A stretch of 64,000 nucleotides of DNA from an uncultured Flavobacteriales bacterium (GCA_943788725.1 CALSRJ010000001.1:742861-806860); one strand, 5' to 3'. Positions 10,266 to 19,705 are shown, numbered from the stretch's first letter. Numbers and translations are program-made. The notes: generated by a model not told the origin, from the sequence alone.

Positions 10266-11693
10266 ATGACACGACAGATCGGAAGCAGTGAAAAAGCGTT
10301 AAGCATCAATTTAGACCCGTCCATTTATGGGTCTTTTGCAGAAATCGGAGCAGGACAAGAGGTCTCTGCCAACTTCTTCGCCGCTGGCGGAGCGTCCGGC
10401 ACCATCGCCTTGGCAACTTCTGCTTACGACATGAAGATTTCAGACTCTGTTTATGGAGCATCCAAGAAGTATGTAGCCGAGCCTCGTTTGATCACCATGC
10501 TGGACAAGGAGTTTTCAAACCTTGCCTCCAAACTCGAGCACCGCAAGCACGATACGCGTTTCTTCTCTTTCGCCAACACGGTTGAAATCCTCAACTACTA
10601 CAAGACCAACAAAGGTCACGGCTGGGTAGGATTGCGCTTTCAACTCGAACCGGACAGTCCGCCCAATGAATGTGTGTTTCACGTCATCATGAACGACAAC
10701 GATGGATTGATGCAACAAAAGGCACTTGGCCGTCTTGGAGTGAACTTGATCTACGGAGTATACCACTACAAACACGATCCTGAAATGCTGTTGAACAGCT
10801 TGCTCGACGGCTTGGGTCAAGGACGGGTAGAGATTGACATGTTCCGACTCTCGGGACCAGATTTCGACCACGTAGACAACCGTATCTTGAGCTTGCTCTT
10901 GGTGAAGAATGGAATGACCGATGCTGCTATGTTTGGTCCAAATGGCGACGTCTTGCAAGCTTCACAAGCATTGTACAAGAAAAACATTCTCGTATTGCGC
11001 GGACGATTCCGTCCTCTCACCCACGTCAACCTCGACATGTTGAAGATGGGTCTCAAGGAATTCCGGAAAGAGGAAGACGTGGATGTTGATCGTATTCAGG
11101 TATTGTTTGAACTGACGCTCAAAGACCTTAGTGCAGACGGCAGGATCGATGAGAAGGATTTTCTCGACCGGGTAGATATCATTGGTAGCCTGGGCTACAC
11201 GGTATTGATTTCTAATTATCAGAAGTACTACACACTCGTTTCTTACTTGAGTGATTCGGTTCGAAATCGCAAGGTGGGGGTCATCCTTGGCGTTGACAAC
11301 CTAGACCTGATTTTCGATGATAAGTATTACGATCTACTCAAAGGCAGACTGCTGGAATCCTACGGTATTCTGTTTGGTAGAAATGTGAAGCTGTTCGTTT
11401 ACCCATCACTTGCCAAAGATGGTGAGAGCCTCAAGACCGTTGACAATCTCAATTTCGAAGACAAATCGATCTATCACCTTATCGAGTATTTGAAATCGAA
11501 AGATAAATTAGAGCAAATCCGTTGCTCCAACAAAGACATCCTCAATATCTTTTCTGACCACGTGGTTAAAAAGATCAAGGATTGTGAATCTGGGTGGGAA
11601 TACATGGTGCCAAGCATCGTAGCCAATATGATCAAAGAAGGAAAGCTCTTTGGCTGGAAACCTGAAATGGTTGAGGACAAAGAATCCGCTTAA
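10266..11693 (+). CDS. Conserved uncharacterised Bacteroidota protein (475 aa)
   Basis: MTRQIGSSEKALSINLDPSIYGSFAEIGAGQEVSANFFAAGGASGTIALATSAYDMKISDSVYG...; resembles a widespread family often carrying unrelated product names. No catalytic motif assigned. Confidence 0.8.
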   Translation: MTRQIGSSEKALSINLDPSIYGSFAEIGAGQEVSANFFAAGGASGTIALATSAYDMKISDSVYGASKKYVAEPRLITMLDKEFSNLASKLEHRKHDTRFFSFANTVEILNYYKTNKGHGWVGLRFQLEPDSPPNECVFHVIMNDNDGLMQQKALGRLGVNLIYGVYHYKHDPEMLLNSLLDGLGQGRVEIDMFRLSGPDFDHVDNRILSLLLVKNGMTDAAMFGPNGDVLQASQALYKKNILVLRGRFRPLTHVNLDMLKMGLKEFRKEEDVDVDRIQVLFELTLKDLSADGRIDEKDFLDRVDIIGSLGYTVLISNYQKYYTLVSYLSDSVRNRKVGVILGVDNLDLIFDDKYYDLLKGRLLESYGILFGRNVKLFVYPSLAKDGESLKTVDNLNFEDKSIYHLIEYLKSKDKLEQIRCSNKDILNIFSDHVVKKIKDCESGWEYMVPSIVANMIKEGKLFGWKPEMVEDKESA

Positions 11694-11709
11694 GCACTAC
11701 CTTTTTGGC

Positions 11710-12318
11710 ATGAGACTGAGACTTGCCTTCGTTCTAACGTTCCTACTTCCATGCTCGCTGTGCTTCGCACAGTTTCCTGAAAATGCGGACCTCAGCATGC
11801 TCGCAGAAACCATGTGCGGGACCTATGCGGCTACAGAACAATCCGCCGGTGATGGCACAGGAGAAGTCTCCTTAAAGCTCACGCGCATTTGGAAAGATGA
11901 AAAAGACGTCTGGATTTTCGCGGAGCAACGATCTTCCACGGCTACTGAGGTTTCCTACCGAAGAGAAGTATATCAGCTCGTAATGAACGGAAAGAACAAA
12001 TTCATTCAATCCATATTCGACCTCGAGAACGAAGAGGCGTGGATGGGTGCAGCTGACAAACCCAAATGGGTAAAGAACCTTGGCCCTAGCGATGTAACAC
12101 TGCGTGAAGGATGCTCCATCGGCTTCATTTATTCAAACGGCACTTATTCCGGCAGCACGCAAGACAAATGTGTCTTCGCTTGGAAAGGAGCGGTATTGGC
12201 CACATCCGAGATTGCCCTTTCAGAAAGAAAAATGGCCAGATGGGACCGAGGGTGGAGCGATCAAGGACAGCAAGTATGGGGACCTCCCAAAGGTGGATAC
12301 GTCTTTATCAAAGAATAA
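11710..12318 (+). CDS. CpcT/CpeT (DUF1001)-like secreted protein
   Basis: Signal peptide; CGTYAATEQS...VWIFAEQ...YRREVYQLV...REGCSIGF...WDRGWSDQGQQVWGPPKGGYVF matches the CpeT-type pattern. Confidence 0.75.
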   Translation: MRLRLAFVLTFLLPCSLCFAQFPENADLSMLAETMCGTYAATEQSAGDGTGEVSLKLTRIWKDEKDVWIFAEQRSSTATEVSYRREVYQLVMNGKNKFIQSIFDLENEEAWMGAADKPKWVKNLGPSDVTLREGCSIGFIYSNGTYSGSTQDKCVFAWKGAVLATSEIALSERKMARWDRGWSDQGQQVWGPPKGGYVFIKE

Positions 12319-13168
12319 GCGCGCCACTCCAATGGGCGTAACCTTCCCAGTCAGTTGGAATTTGCGGGATCTGTTTGAATATTCCATAAACGCTTGAACC
12401 ACTGCCCGTCATGGATGCGTAGTCAGCTCCAAGAGCGTACATTTCTGCTTTTATTTCCCCCAACAAAGGATAGCTTGGAAAGACACTTTTCTCAAAATCA
12501 TTCTGAATAACCCCTTTCCAATCGGCTACGTCTAGTGAGGAAAGAAGCGTCAGGTCGATTGGAGGAGGGCCGGGTTGCACACCTGCATAGGCCTCCCTAG
12601 TGGAAATGTGAATGCCGGGATTCACAATCAACACGGAGTAATGACTCAAGTCTAGTTCGATCGAATGCATTCGCTCTCCCCTGCCGAAGACGTACATCGG
12701 TTCGTTCTTCCAAAAGAACGGGCAATCGCTTCCGATCTCTGCGAGGATGTCCATGGCCTCTTTATCCGAGAGGGTCAACGAAAAAAAATCCTTCAGAGCC
12801 TTCAAGGTGTAGGCTGCATCTGCGCTTCCGCCGCCCAATCCCGCTCCAATGGGAATCGTCTTGAGCAGGTGAATATCCACCGCAGGAAGATTGAACCACT
12901 TCTCCAATCGCTCATAGACCTTGATGCAGAGGTTCTGATCTGCACTTCCGGGTATGTCGATCCCATAACTCATGAAGCGCACTTTTCCAGATTCTGCCTT
13001 TGAAACGATTTCAGGATGGTTCCAAGCTGCTTCGTCGCGGTCTGATAATTCAAGACTCTCTTTCCATTGCACCGAATAAAAGACAGACTCAATGTTGTGG
13101 AATCCGTCTGGCCGTTTTCCGGTAATGTAGAGGCCGATATTGATCTTTATATTGGGGAATACCACCAT
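12308..13168 (-). CDS. ispE: 4-diphosphocytidyl-2-C-methyl-D-erythritol kinase
   Basis: FPNIKINIGLYITGKRPDGFHNIES... and PIGAGLGGGSADAA GHMP-kinase motif; MTGSGSSVYGIF. Confidence 0.93.
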   Translation of the reverse strand: MVVFPNIKINIGLYITGKRPDGFHNIESVFYSVQWKESLELSDRDEAAWNHPEIVSKAESGKVRFMSYGIDIPGSADQNLCIKVYERLEKWFNLPAVDIHLLKTIPIGAGLGGGSADAAYTLKALKDFFSLTLSDKEAMDILAEIGSDCPFFWKNEPMYVFGRGERMHSIELDLSHYSVLIVNPGIHISTREAYAGVQPGPPPIDLTLLSSLDVADWKGVIQNDFEKSVFPSYPLLGEIKAEMYALGADYASMTGSGSSVYGIFKQIPQIPTDWEGYAHWSGALIL

Positions 13169-13366
13169 GGAAATGCGAAGATGAGGAATGAGAATTGGAA
13201 TTCCGCGAAGGATCTTCCTGATTCACGGGAAGGACGGATACTTCTCGGAAAGCATTAGCCTTTCAATTCGGCCGTTCATGCGGTTAAAGACTCGCAAAGC
13301 ATAATCATCGCCCTTGACTTTTCCATCTCCTCCTCAATAAATAGCTTTGGGCGAAACAGAAAGCAC

Positions 13367-13804
13367 ATGGCGATATGGTTTAAAGAAGTTCCAGTGGAAC
13401 AAGCAGACACAATGCGGAAGGGAACGATGTTGGAGGCCCTGGACATACGCATGATTGAATTGGGGGACGACTACATCAAAGGATCCATGCCAGTGGACCA
13501 TCGGACGGTGCAACCGTATGGCATCCTCCACGGAGGTGCATCCGTAACGCTGGCCGAGAGTCTTGGCAGCGTCGCCGCACACCTCACGGTAGATCCGGAT
13601 AAATACTACTGCGTAGGTATGGAAATCAATGCCAACCATCTTCGTCCCGCTACCAAAGGACGTGTAACTGGCACGGCACGGCCGATCCATTTGGGCAGGT
13701 CATCGCAGGTGTGGGGCATTGAAATCGTAGATGAAGACGCAAAAAAGATTTGCATCAGCCGGATCACCATGGCAGTGGTGCCCAAAGACAAACTGAAAAA
13801 GTAG
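13367..13804 (+). CDS. Hotdog-fold thioesterase (PaaI/MenI-like)
   Basis: VQPYGILHGGASVTLAESLGSVAA and GMEINANHLRPATKGRVTGTARPIHLGRSSQVWGIEI. Confidence 0.9.
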   Translation: MAIWFKEVPVEQADTMRKGTMLEALDIRMIELGDDYIKGSMPVDHRTVQPYGILHGGASVTLAESLGSVAAHLTVDPDKYYCVGMEINANHLRPATKGRVTGTARPIHLGRSSQVWGIEIVDEDAKKICISRITMAVVPKDKLKK

Positions 13805-13828
13805 ACTTCATCCAAGGAGATTAAAAGA

Positions 13829-13862
13829 AGAAAAGCCAGCACTGTAGAAGCGCTGGCTTTTC
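13829..13862. terminator. Bidirectional Rho-independent terminator
   Basis: AAAAGCCAGC-ACTGTAGAAGC-GCTGGCTTTT between convergent genes. Confidence 0.8.
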
Positions 13863-13886
13863 TGAACCTAACTAAACGAAGAAGAT

Positions 13887-14924
13887 CTAATCTATTTCTA
13901 CGCTCCCTTGAGATATGTCGATCGTCACCCTGCGCCCGCCGGGCGAAGAGCCGACGTTGCCTGCTAAAATGCGTTGCATGTGATCTGGGCTAACCTTAAC
14001 GTTCGCATCTATGTTGTTTGGTCCATCGATTTCTCCGGCCTTCACCTTGGCATTCAAGGCATAGGAAGCTCCATTCGCGAAACCGATTTCTACACTCGAA
14101 AATCCTCCTGTAATGGTCACGGAAGAGAAGGATGCTGCAATCTCATCAACTTCGAGGCTTCCGTATTGTAGCTCTGCTTTTAGCGACCCAGAAAGTTTAT
14201 CGATCTCCGCAGAAGAAAAGGAACTGGTCATGGACATCGCGCCGATATCATCAATCTCAAATGCATCGTAGCTTGACTTCACATCAAGAGAGACGCCACG
14301 GTCGATATCGATGGCTGAAAAAGAGCTTTTCATGACGAGTTTTCCAGCATTGTCAATTTCCAAGTTACCATAGGTCATGTTGATCTCGGCATCTGAAAGT
14401 CCATCGAGTTCAGCACTGCTAAAATCCATGTTCAAGACATTGCCCTTTCCTTCGAGCTTTTCAGCCCGCAAGTTTCCGTAATCAATATCCACGGTAACCG
14501 GAGCCGTCATGGATGCCAGAAAGCTGTTTCCAAAATCGTTATCCAGATCAATTCGTACGCTAGCTGGCATCTTAATCGTATAAACGAGGGTCACATCATC
14601 CATCTTCTTGTCATCAAGCATCGTTTCCAAAGAAACGGCACTTGCATTGGCGCTGACTTCTTTCACAGATATGGCATCCAACACCTTCTGTGCATTGCTT
14701 TCGTTGCCATCGTCTACTGTCACTAAGAAGTGAACAGAGATGGTGTTTTGGTCCCAGGTGGTGATGTTGACATCACTGAATTTACTTTTCAGCTTGAAGG
14801 CCGCATCCGCATTGACGGAGTAATCTTTTTCCCACTCCTTGGTGTATTCATCCTTGGCCTGTGCTGTTGCACCTAGAACCGAGCCTGCAACCAGCAGGAG
14901 AGCGATTTTGTTGATTGTATTCAT
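13887..14924 (-). CDS. DUF4097-like beta-strand repeat secreted protein
   Basis: Signal peptide; alternating repeats YGNLEID / SFSSAEID / YGSLEVD / GFSSVEI. Confidence 0.75.
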   Translation of the reverse strand: MNTINKIALLLVAGSVLGATAQAKDEYTKEWEKDYSVNADAAFKLKSKFSDVNITTWDQNTISVHFLVTVDDGNESNAQKVLDAISVKEVSANASAVSLETMLDDKKMDDVTLVYTIKMPASVRIDLDNDFGNSFLASMTAPVTVDIDYGNLRAEKLEGKGNVLNMDFSSAELDGLSDAEINMTYGNLEIDNAGKLVMKSSFSAIDIDRGVSLDVKSSYDAFEIDDIGAMSMTSSFSSAEIDKLSGSLKAELQYGSLEVDEIAASFSSVTITGGFSSVEIGFANGASYALNAKVKAGEIDGPNNIDANVKVSPDHMQRILAGNVGSSPGGRRVTIDISQGSVEID

Positions 14925-14926
14925 GG

Positions 14927-15472
14927 TTAATTCACTAAACGGTTTTGCTGCTCGTATTTTTCGATTTTCTCTAGGTGCATCTCGAGCAACATGAGACGCA
15001 ATCTATAGTTCTCAACCATGTGCCGCACGATCCGCTGATCGCCTTGGTGATGGTTTAATTCTTCTCTGAGAGCCTCGTAATCTTCCTCGAGCTGATGCAA
15101 CTGTCCCACGACAAGTTGACCGATCATTTCTTCCGATTCGCTTGAGGCGACGCTTCTTTTTTTAGTGCGTATTTGTTCCATGAAGTAGCTCTCCACTTCA
15201 GCCATTTCAGGCGAAATATCACTCAAACCAATCGTGGCTTGTTGAATGGGCTGATCCATTTCTCCTTCCCGATTCGGAACAGCTCGAGTAACGAACAATA
15301 TTCCAACGATCACCGCAGCGGCCCACCAGACCATCTGCATCGGGTTATTGCTCGTAGGCTCCTCGGAAAACTTGCGCAGCTTTTGTTCGAAGCGCTTTGC
15401 ATGCCCTTGGTTTGGCTCTTGGTCATCAAAAGATGACCGATCGGCGCTGATAATTTCTTGTAATGATTTCAT
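14927..15472 (-). CDS. Putative membrane anti-sigma factor
   Basis: Single TM (MVWWAAAVIVGILFV); overlaps the stop of the upstream ECF sigma gene by 4 bp. Confidence 0.6.
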   Translation of the reverse strand: MKSLQEIISADRSSFDDQEPNQGHAKRFEQKLRKFSEEPTSNNPMQMVWWAAAVIVGILFVTRAVPNREGEMDQPIQQATIGLSDISPEMAEVESYFMEQIRTKKRSVASSESEEMIGQLVVGQLHQLEEDYEALREELNHHQGDQRIVRHMVENYRLRLMLLEMHLEKIEKYEQQNRLVN

Positions 15473-16074
15473 GGATGCTGCATTAAAAATTCTTTGACCC
15501 GCTGTTTTCCTCGGTTGAACTGTGACCGAGACGTGGCACTACTGATGCCCAGGATATCTGCAATCTCTTCATGATCGTAACCTTCAAATAGGTACAAGGT
15601 GACGATGCTTCGATATCCATCCGACAGCTGCGCAATCGCCTCTTTGATCTGTTGAACAGTATAAGGAGCGTCAAAGGATGGTTCTGCCTCCTCTGAACCA
15701 GACCATTCTTCCTTGTGACCGTCATAGGTCTTCCTCGCACGCAATGCATTGAGGCTTTTGTTCACGACAATTCGCTTCAGCCATGCGGGAAACGTCGATC
15801 TATCTAAAAGGGATGGGAGCTGTTCAAACGCAGTCAGAAAAGCCTCCTGCATGACGTCTTCCGCGTCGTGGCGATCCAATACTATTCGATGAGCAGTGTT
15901 GAACATGGCTTTGTAATACAGGTGATAGATCTGCATTTGAGCATGACGGTCTCCTTTTACACAGCGCGCCAAAACATCCCGATGGATGCTCTTGACATGA
16001 TCTGAACTCGTGCTATGATCCTGCGCGCTCACCGGCTGAAAGGTAGTATTCCGAAGTCTGTTCTCTTGCATCAC
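15469..16074 (-). CDS. RNA polymerase ECF sigma factor
   Basis: Sigma-70 region 2 (YYKAMFNTAHRIVLDRHDAEDVMQEAFLTAFEQL) and region 4 (YRSIVTLYLFEGYDHEEIADILGISSATSRSQFNRGKQRVKEFL). Confidence 0.92.
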   Translation of the reverse strand: MMQENRLRNTTFQPVSAQDHSTSSDHVKSIHRDVLARCVKGDRHAQMQIYHLYYKAMFNTAHRIVLDRHDAEDVMQEAFLTAFEQLPSLLDRSTFPAWLKRIVVNKSLNALRARKTYDGHKEEWSGSEEAEPSFDAPYTVQQIKEAIAQLSDGYRSIVTLYLFEGYDHEEIADILGISSATSRSQFNRGKQRVKEFLMQHP

Positions 16075-16192
16075 TACAACCTAAAGACAAGCCTCAAAAG
16101 GAAGTGATGCATTTGAAGTGATTTTTTTAAGGAGACATACAATGCGAGGTGATTGATTTGATTTTCACTCAAAGAATAACTAGCATTGAAAC

Positions 16193-16678
16193 ATGCTGCG
16201 TCAAACTCCACAGATTGTGCACAAGGAAGGCCAATCGTTCATCGGCTATAATACTCAAACCTCCTTCGCGCACAACAGGACGTTTCAGCTTTGGAATCGA
16301 TTTATGCCAAAGCGTAGTTCTATCAAGACGGCCATAGGTATTGAACTGTATTCTATTGATGTGTATCCCCCAGGCTTCTATACTCGATTCAACCCTGAGG
16401 TTGAGTTTATCAAATGGGCGGCGGTCAAGGTTGCTCCATAGAGCGAAATACCCGATGGATTTGAGCTTCTTGAAGTGGCAGAAGGGGTCTTTGCCGTGTT
16501 TTCCTTCAAAGGAAAGCCGAGTGAATCTCGGCCGTTTTTTGAATGGGTTTTTCAAGAATGGATCCCCAATTCCGCCTATGAACTCGATGAACGCCCTCAC
16601 ATAGCTGTAATGGGTGAACGATATTTAGGGGAGGACCCTGCCTCTGAGGAGGAGATTTGGATTCCCCTGAAAAATTGA
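16193..16678 (+). pseudogene. GyrI-like / AraC effector-binding domain protein split by one in-frame TAG
   Basis: ORFs 16193-16441 and 16475-16678 share a frame. N-part: ...FQLWNRFMPKRSSIKTAIGIELYSIDVYPPGFYTRFNPEVEFIKWAAVKVAP*; C-part: SEIPDGFELLEVAEGVFAVFSFKGK...ELDERPHIAVMGERYLGEDPASEEEIWIPLKN. Confidence 0.8.
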
Positions 16679-16721
16679 GATTAGCATTTGCGCATCCACC
16701 TTTTGATTGCATCTTTTGGGG

Positions 16722-17126
16722 ATGAAAAAGGATAGCTATGCCTCTGCCATTACCACGATTTTAGTGGTAAGCGACGTCAAACGATCAACCCAATGGTACA
16801 CTGATGTACTCGGCGCTGAGCTCTACCGCGCTTATGGAGGCGATTCCGTAGTACTTCAATTCCTTGGTCAATGGCTGCTTTTGGTGACGGGTGGAGCTCC
16901 TACTGCAGATAAGCCTAGCACTTATATGAATCCTCCTAAGGATGCTGACGATGTCAGCCATGCCTTTACCTTGAGGGTAGAGGATTGCGAAGCGAGTTAT
17001 CACCTGCTGAAAGATCGGGGTGCTTCGTTCATAACTCCACCCGTGCAAAATGGAGCGGAGACGCGCTGCTTTTTTCGAAATCCCGACGGACACCTGTTTG
17101 AAATCAGTGCCTATGACCCCGCCTAA
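16722..17126 (+). CDS. VOC family (glyoxalase/bleomycin-resistance-like) protein
   Basis: ILVVSDVKRSTQWYTDVLGAEL...FFRNPDGHLFEISAY. Confidence 0.9.
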   Translation: MKKDSYASAITTILVVSDVKRSTQWYTDVLGAELYRAYGGDSVVLQFLGQWLLLVTGGAPTADKPSTYMNPPKDADDVSHAFTLRVEDCEASYHLLKDRGASFITPPVQNGAETRCFFRNPDGHLFEISAYDPA

Positions 17127-18133
17127 TTTGCTTGTGCTCTGAATTGCACCGGCGTCATCTGCGTCCACCTCTTAAACGAACGCACGAATGCACTGGCATC
17201 TGCATAATCGAGCAGGTAGGCTACCTCGGAAATGGACAACTCATCCTTCTTTAAATAGTTCATCGCAAATTCCTTTCTGAGCTCGTCAATAAGTTGCTTG
17301 TAGGTGTGCCCATCTTCCTTCAACTTTCGTTGGAAGGTGCGAACACTCATATTAAGGTGGGCCGCAATCTGTTCTATGGAAGGGAATTCAGGCTTCACCA
17401 AATTTACCACTGCCCGCTTCACTTGGCTGTAGAAGCCAAGTTCATTTCTCAGGCTCCGCTCTTTCTCTTCCGCGTGCGAAACCAAAATCCGCAACAAGGC
17501 GAAGTCACTTGTAACGACAGGTGACTCGATGTGTTTTTCGTCAAAAATGATGGCGTTTTCTTCGCGTTCAAAGCGCACTGCGCAACCCACTACGCGCTCC
17601 ACATCTGCGGGCTCTGGCGGCGCCTCACAAGTCAACCAAACTTCTTTTGGAACGTGCGTGTTCCGCGTAATCGATTGAAACTCGCGGACCGTAAACGCCA
17701 GGTAACCATAAACGGTTTGCTCTACGCTCACTTTGGACTGATCCGCCCATTCTTTGACAGGACGCAGGGTCAACTTGTAATCAGTCCCCATGCGGTGGAG
17801 CTCGGTAGGCAAGGCGCTGCATCCTAAGTTGGCAAATTCACAGCAATATTCGAGCGCCTGGCGAACGGTGGCACTTGTCTGTGCAATCTGATTTATGAGT
17901 CCTGCGGCTGCAAGGTTCAAATGCTCGCCGCCGTGCAATCCGAACAGGGGATCGCCTGTCTTTTCCATGGCACTTTCAATGACGGCGTTGTATATGTCTT
18001 GTCCAAACCGACAATCTTCCTGGCTCAGTTCTTCCATGGTGAGGCCAGTTAGTCCAATCAGTGCCTTACTGTCGGCACCTAACTGACCGGCAAAATCGAT
18101 CATACTCAACACAAATCTCCCATTGAAATGCAT
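17123..18133 (-). CDS. AraC family transcriptional regulator
   Basis: C-terminal HTH: PSIEQIAAHLNMSVRTFQRKLKEDGHTYKQLIDELRKEFAMNYLKKDELSISEVAYLLDYADASAFVRSFKRWTQMTPVQFR. Confidence 0.93.
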   Translation of the reverse strand: MHFNGRFVLSMIDFAGQLGADSKALIGLTGLTMEELSQEDCRFGQDIYNAVIESAMEKTGDPLFGLHGGEHLNLAAAGLINQIAQTSATVRQALEYCCEFANLGCSALPTELHRMGTDYKLTLRPVKEWADQSKVSVEQTVYGYLAFTVREFQSITRNTHVPKEVWLTCEAPPEPADVERVVGCAVRFEREENAIIFDEKHIESPVVTSDFALLRILVSHAEEKERSLRNELGFYSQVKRAVVNLVKPEFPSIEQIAAHLNMSVRTFQRKLKEDGHTYKQLIDELRKEFAMNYLKKDELSISEVAYLLDYADASAFVRSFKRWTQMTPVQFRAQAN

Positions 18134-18240
18134 ACCTCAAAAATAGGCAGCTTATCTTTTGGCACGAAATGTCAATACAATGGCACTTACTGAAAGCCCT
18201 TCTGATCATTGAAAGATGAGTTTTGTTCCATCAAAAACAA

Positions 18241-18687
18241 ATGACAATGAAATCAATAAAGACTGCCATTACCATCAACGCTCCCGCTGAAACGATATGG
18301 AATATTTTAGCCCATACCGCTGCTTATCCAACATGGAATCCACTTGTCGTCACTTTGAACGGTGAGCTGAAAGAAGGAAACAACATCGAGATCCACGTTA
18401 GCTTGGGAAAGGACAAACCATCCGTATTTAAACCCAGATTGCTCGTCGTAAAAAAAGACACTGAGTTGCGATGGATAGGAAGCTTGTTCGTAAAAGGACT
18501 TTTCGATGGAGAGCATTCCTTCCAGCTCGAGCCCCAAGCCGACGGAAGCGTTCGTTTCGTACATGAAGAGGTATTCACGGGGATGCTCTCTTCCCTCATT
18601 TTTGGAATGATTGGAAAGGATACACTCGCAGGGTTCAATGCAATGAATGAAGCATTGAAGCACCGAGCTGAAGCCATGAACGGCTAA
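18241..18687 (+). CDS. SRPBCC family protein
   Basis: ITINAPAETIWNILAHTAAYPTWNPLV...HSFQLEPQADGSVRFVHEEVFTGML. Confidence 0.88.
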   Translation: MTMKSIKTAITINAPAETIWNILAHTAAYPTWNPLVVTLNGELKEGNNIEIHVSLGKDKPSVFKPRLLVVKKDTELRWIGSLFVKGLFDGEHSFQLEPQADGSVRFVHEEVFTGMLSSLIFGMIGKDTLAGFNAMNEALKHRAEAMNG

Positions 18688-18697
18688 TTACATTGAC

Positions 18698-19072
18698 ATG
18701 AATAACTTGAAACGAGCTCTGACGGCCAATGCGCTGTTCAGTGGAACCAGCGCGACGGTCGCGCTGGTCTTTGCAAATGAGGTTGCTTTTTGGAGGGGTG
18801 TTCCCAATGCCTGGATGCTCCGCTTCATCGGAATAGGTTTGTCGGTCTTTTGCATAGGCTTGACACTACTGATCCGACAAGCAAGGCCCAATCCTAAACT
18901 AGCCTGGACAATCGTGTTTCAAGACCTGCTCTGGGTGTTGGGCAGCAGTTTGATTTTGCTCTTTCCTCCTGCTGATTTTAGCGTTGGTGGTAAGTTGCTC
19001 ATCGCGGTCATCGCACTCATTGTAGGCCTGTTGGCTCTTTGGCAAATCATGGCCTTGAGAAAACTTAAGTGA
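18698..19072 (+). CDS. Small 4-TM membrane protein
   Basis: Hydrophobic segments over 124 aa, next to the SRPBCC gene. Confidence 0.65.
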   Translation: MNNLKRALTANALFSGTSATVALVFANEVAFWRGVPNAWMLRFIGIGLSVFCIGLTLLIRQARPNPKLAWTIVFQDLLWVLGSSLILLFPPADFSVGGKLLIAVIALIVGLLALWQIMALRKLK

Positions 19073-19112
19073 TGGACAATTGCTATCTTTCCATCCTTAA
19101 AACCAATCTATT

Positions 19113-19571
19113 ATGCGATTGCCCCTACTTTCCCTTTTTCTTCTTCTTGGATTGATCTTCACCGCCTGCGAGAAGATGGACAACGATAAATGCCATGAGA
19201 AGCAAACGTGTGACTACTGCGACGACAAGGACTGGGATGACAAGGATCATCAAGACGGCGACGATGACAACGACAAAGGCGACACAGACAAGGCAAGCGA
19301 TAAGGCTGAAAATGATCAAAAGAGCACGGATGAAGCCTGGGAAAAGACCATCGTAGAACCACTTGTGTTGAACGAAGATTGCGGATGCTATACAGCGGGA
19401 ATAATCAAGTATGTGAGCGGTGATGATGTCGTCCTAGTGAAATACGACAATAAGGACTGCGATGGCAAGGCCTACAAGATTTACTGCGACGACGGAGACT
19501 GCGAGAGCGAAAAAGCGAAATGCTGTGTTTTCAACCAGAAATGTAAGGAGACCACCAAGCTGAAGGACTAA
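19113..19571 (+). CDS. Acidic, Cys-rich lipoprotein
   Basis: Lipobox LIFTAC; DDKDWDDKDHQDGDDDNDKGDTDK tract; many Cys near the C-terminus. Confidence 0.65.
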   Translation: MRLPLLSLFLLLGLIFTACEKMDNDKCHEKQTCDYCDDKDWDDKDHQDGDDDNDKGDTDKASDKAENDQKSTDEAWEKTIVEPLVLNEDCGCYTAGIIKYVSGDDVVLVKYDNKDCDGKAYKIYCDDGDCESEKAKCCVFNQKCKETTKLKD

Positions 19572-19616
19572 AGTCTCGTCGAACAGCGATCCGACGCAGC
19601 ACAATTACGAACAATC

Positions 19617-19640
19617 AAAGGCCATTGAGTTGGCCTTTTT
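19617..19640 (+). terminator. Rho-independent terminator
   Basis: AAGGCCA-TTGAGT-TGGCCTTTTT. Confidence 0.7.
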
Positions 19641-19705
19641 CGTTGTCAAGCCTCAATAGCTTCTCCTCGCTGGTGGTTTTATATTTGTAATCCAATTTTA
19701 CATCT

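Noticed and set aside
16439-16441. TAG stop recoding (alternative genetic code)
   Set aside because: TAG ends other intact genes here, such as the one stopping at 2279, so a local mutation, readthrough or error is more likely.
19200-19300. GAC-rich stretch considered as a microsatellite
   Set aside because: It is the in-frame Asp/Lys tract of a lipoprotein and is not a regular tandem repeat at DNA level.
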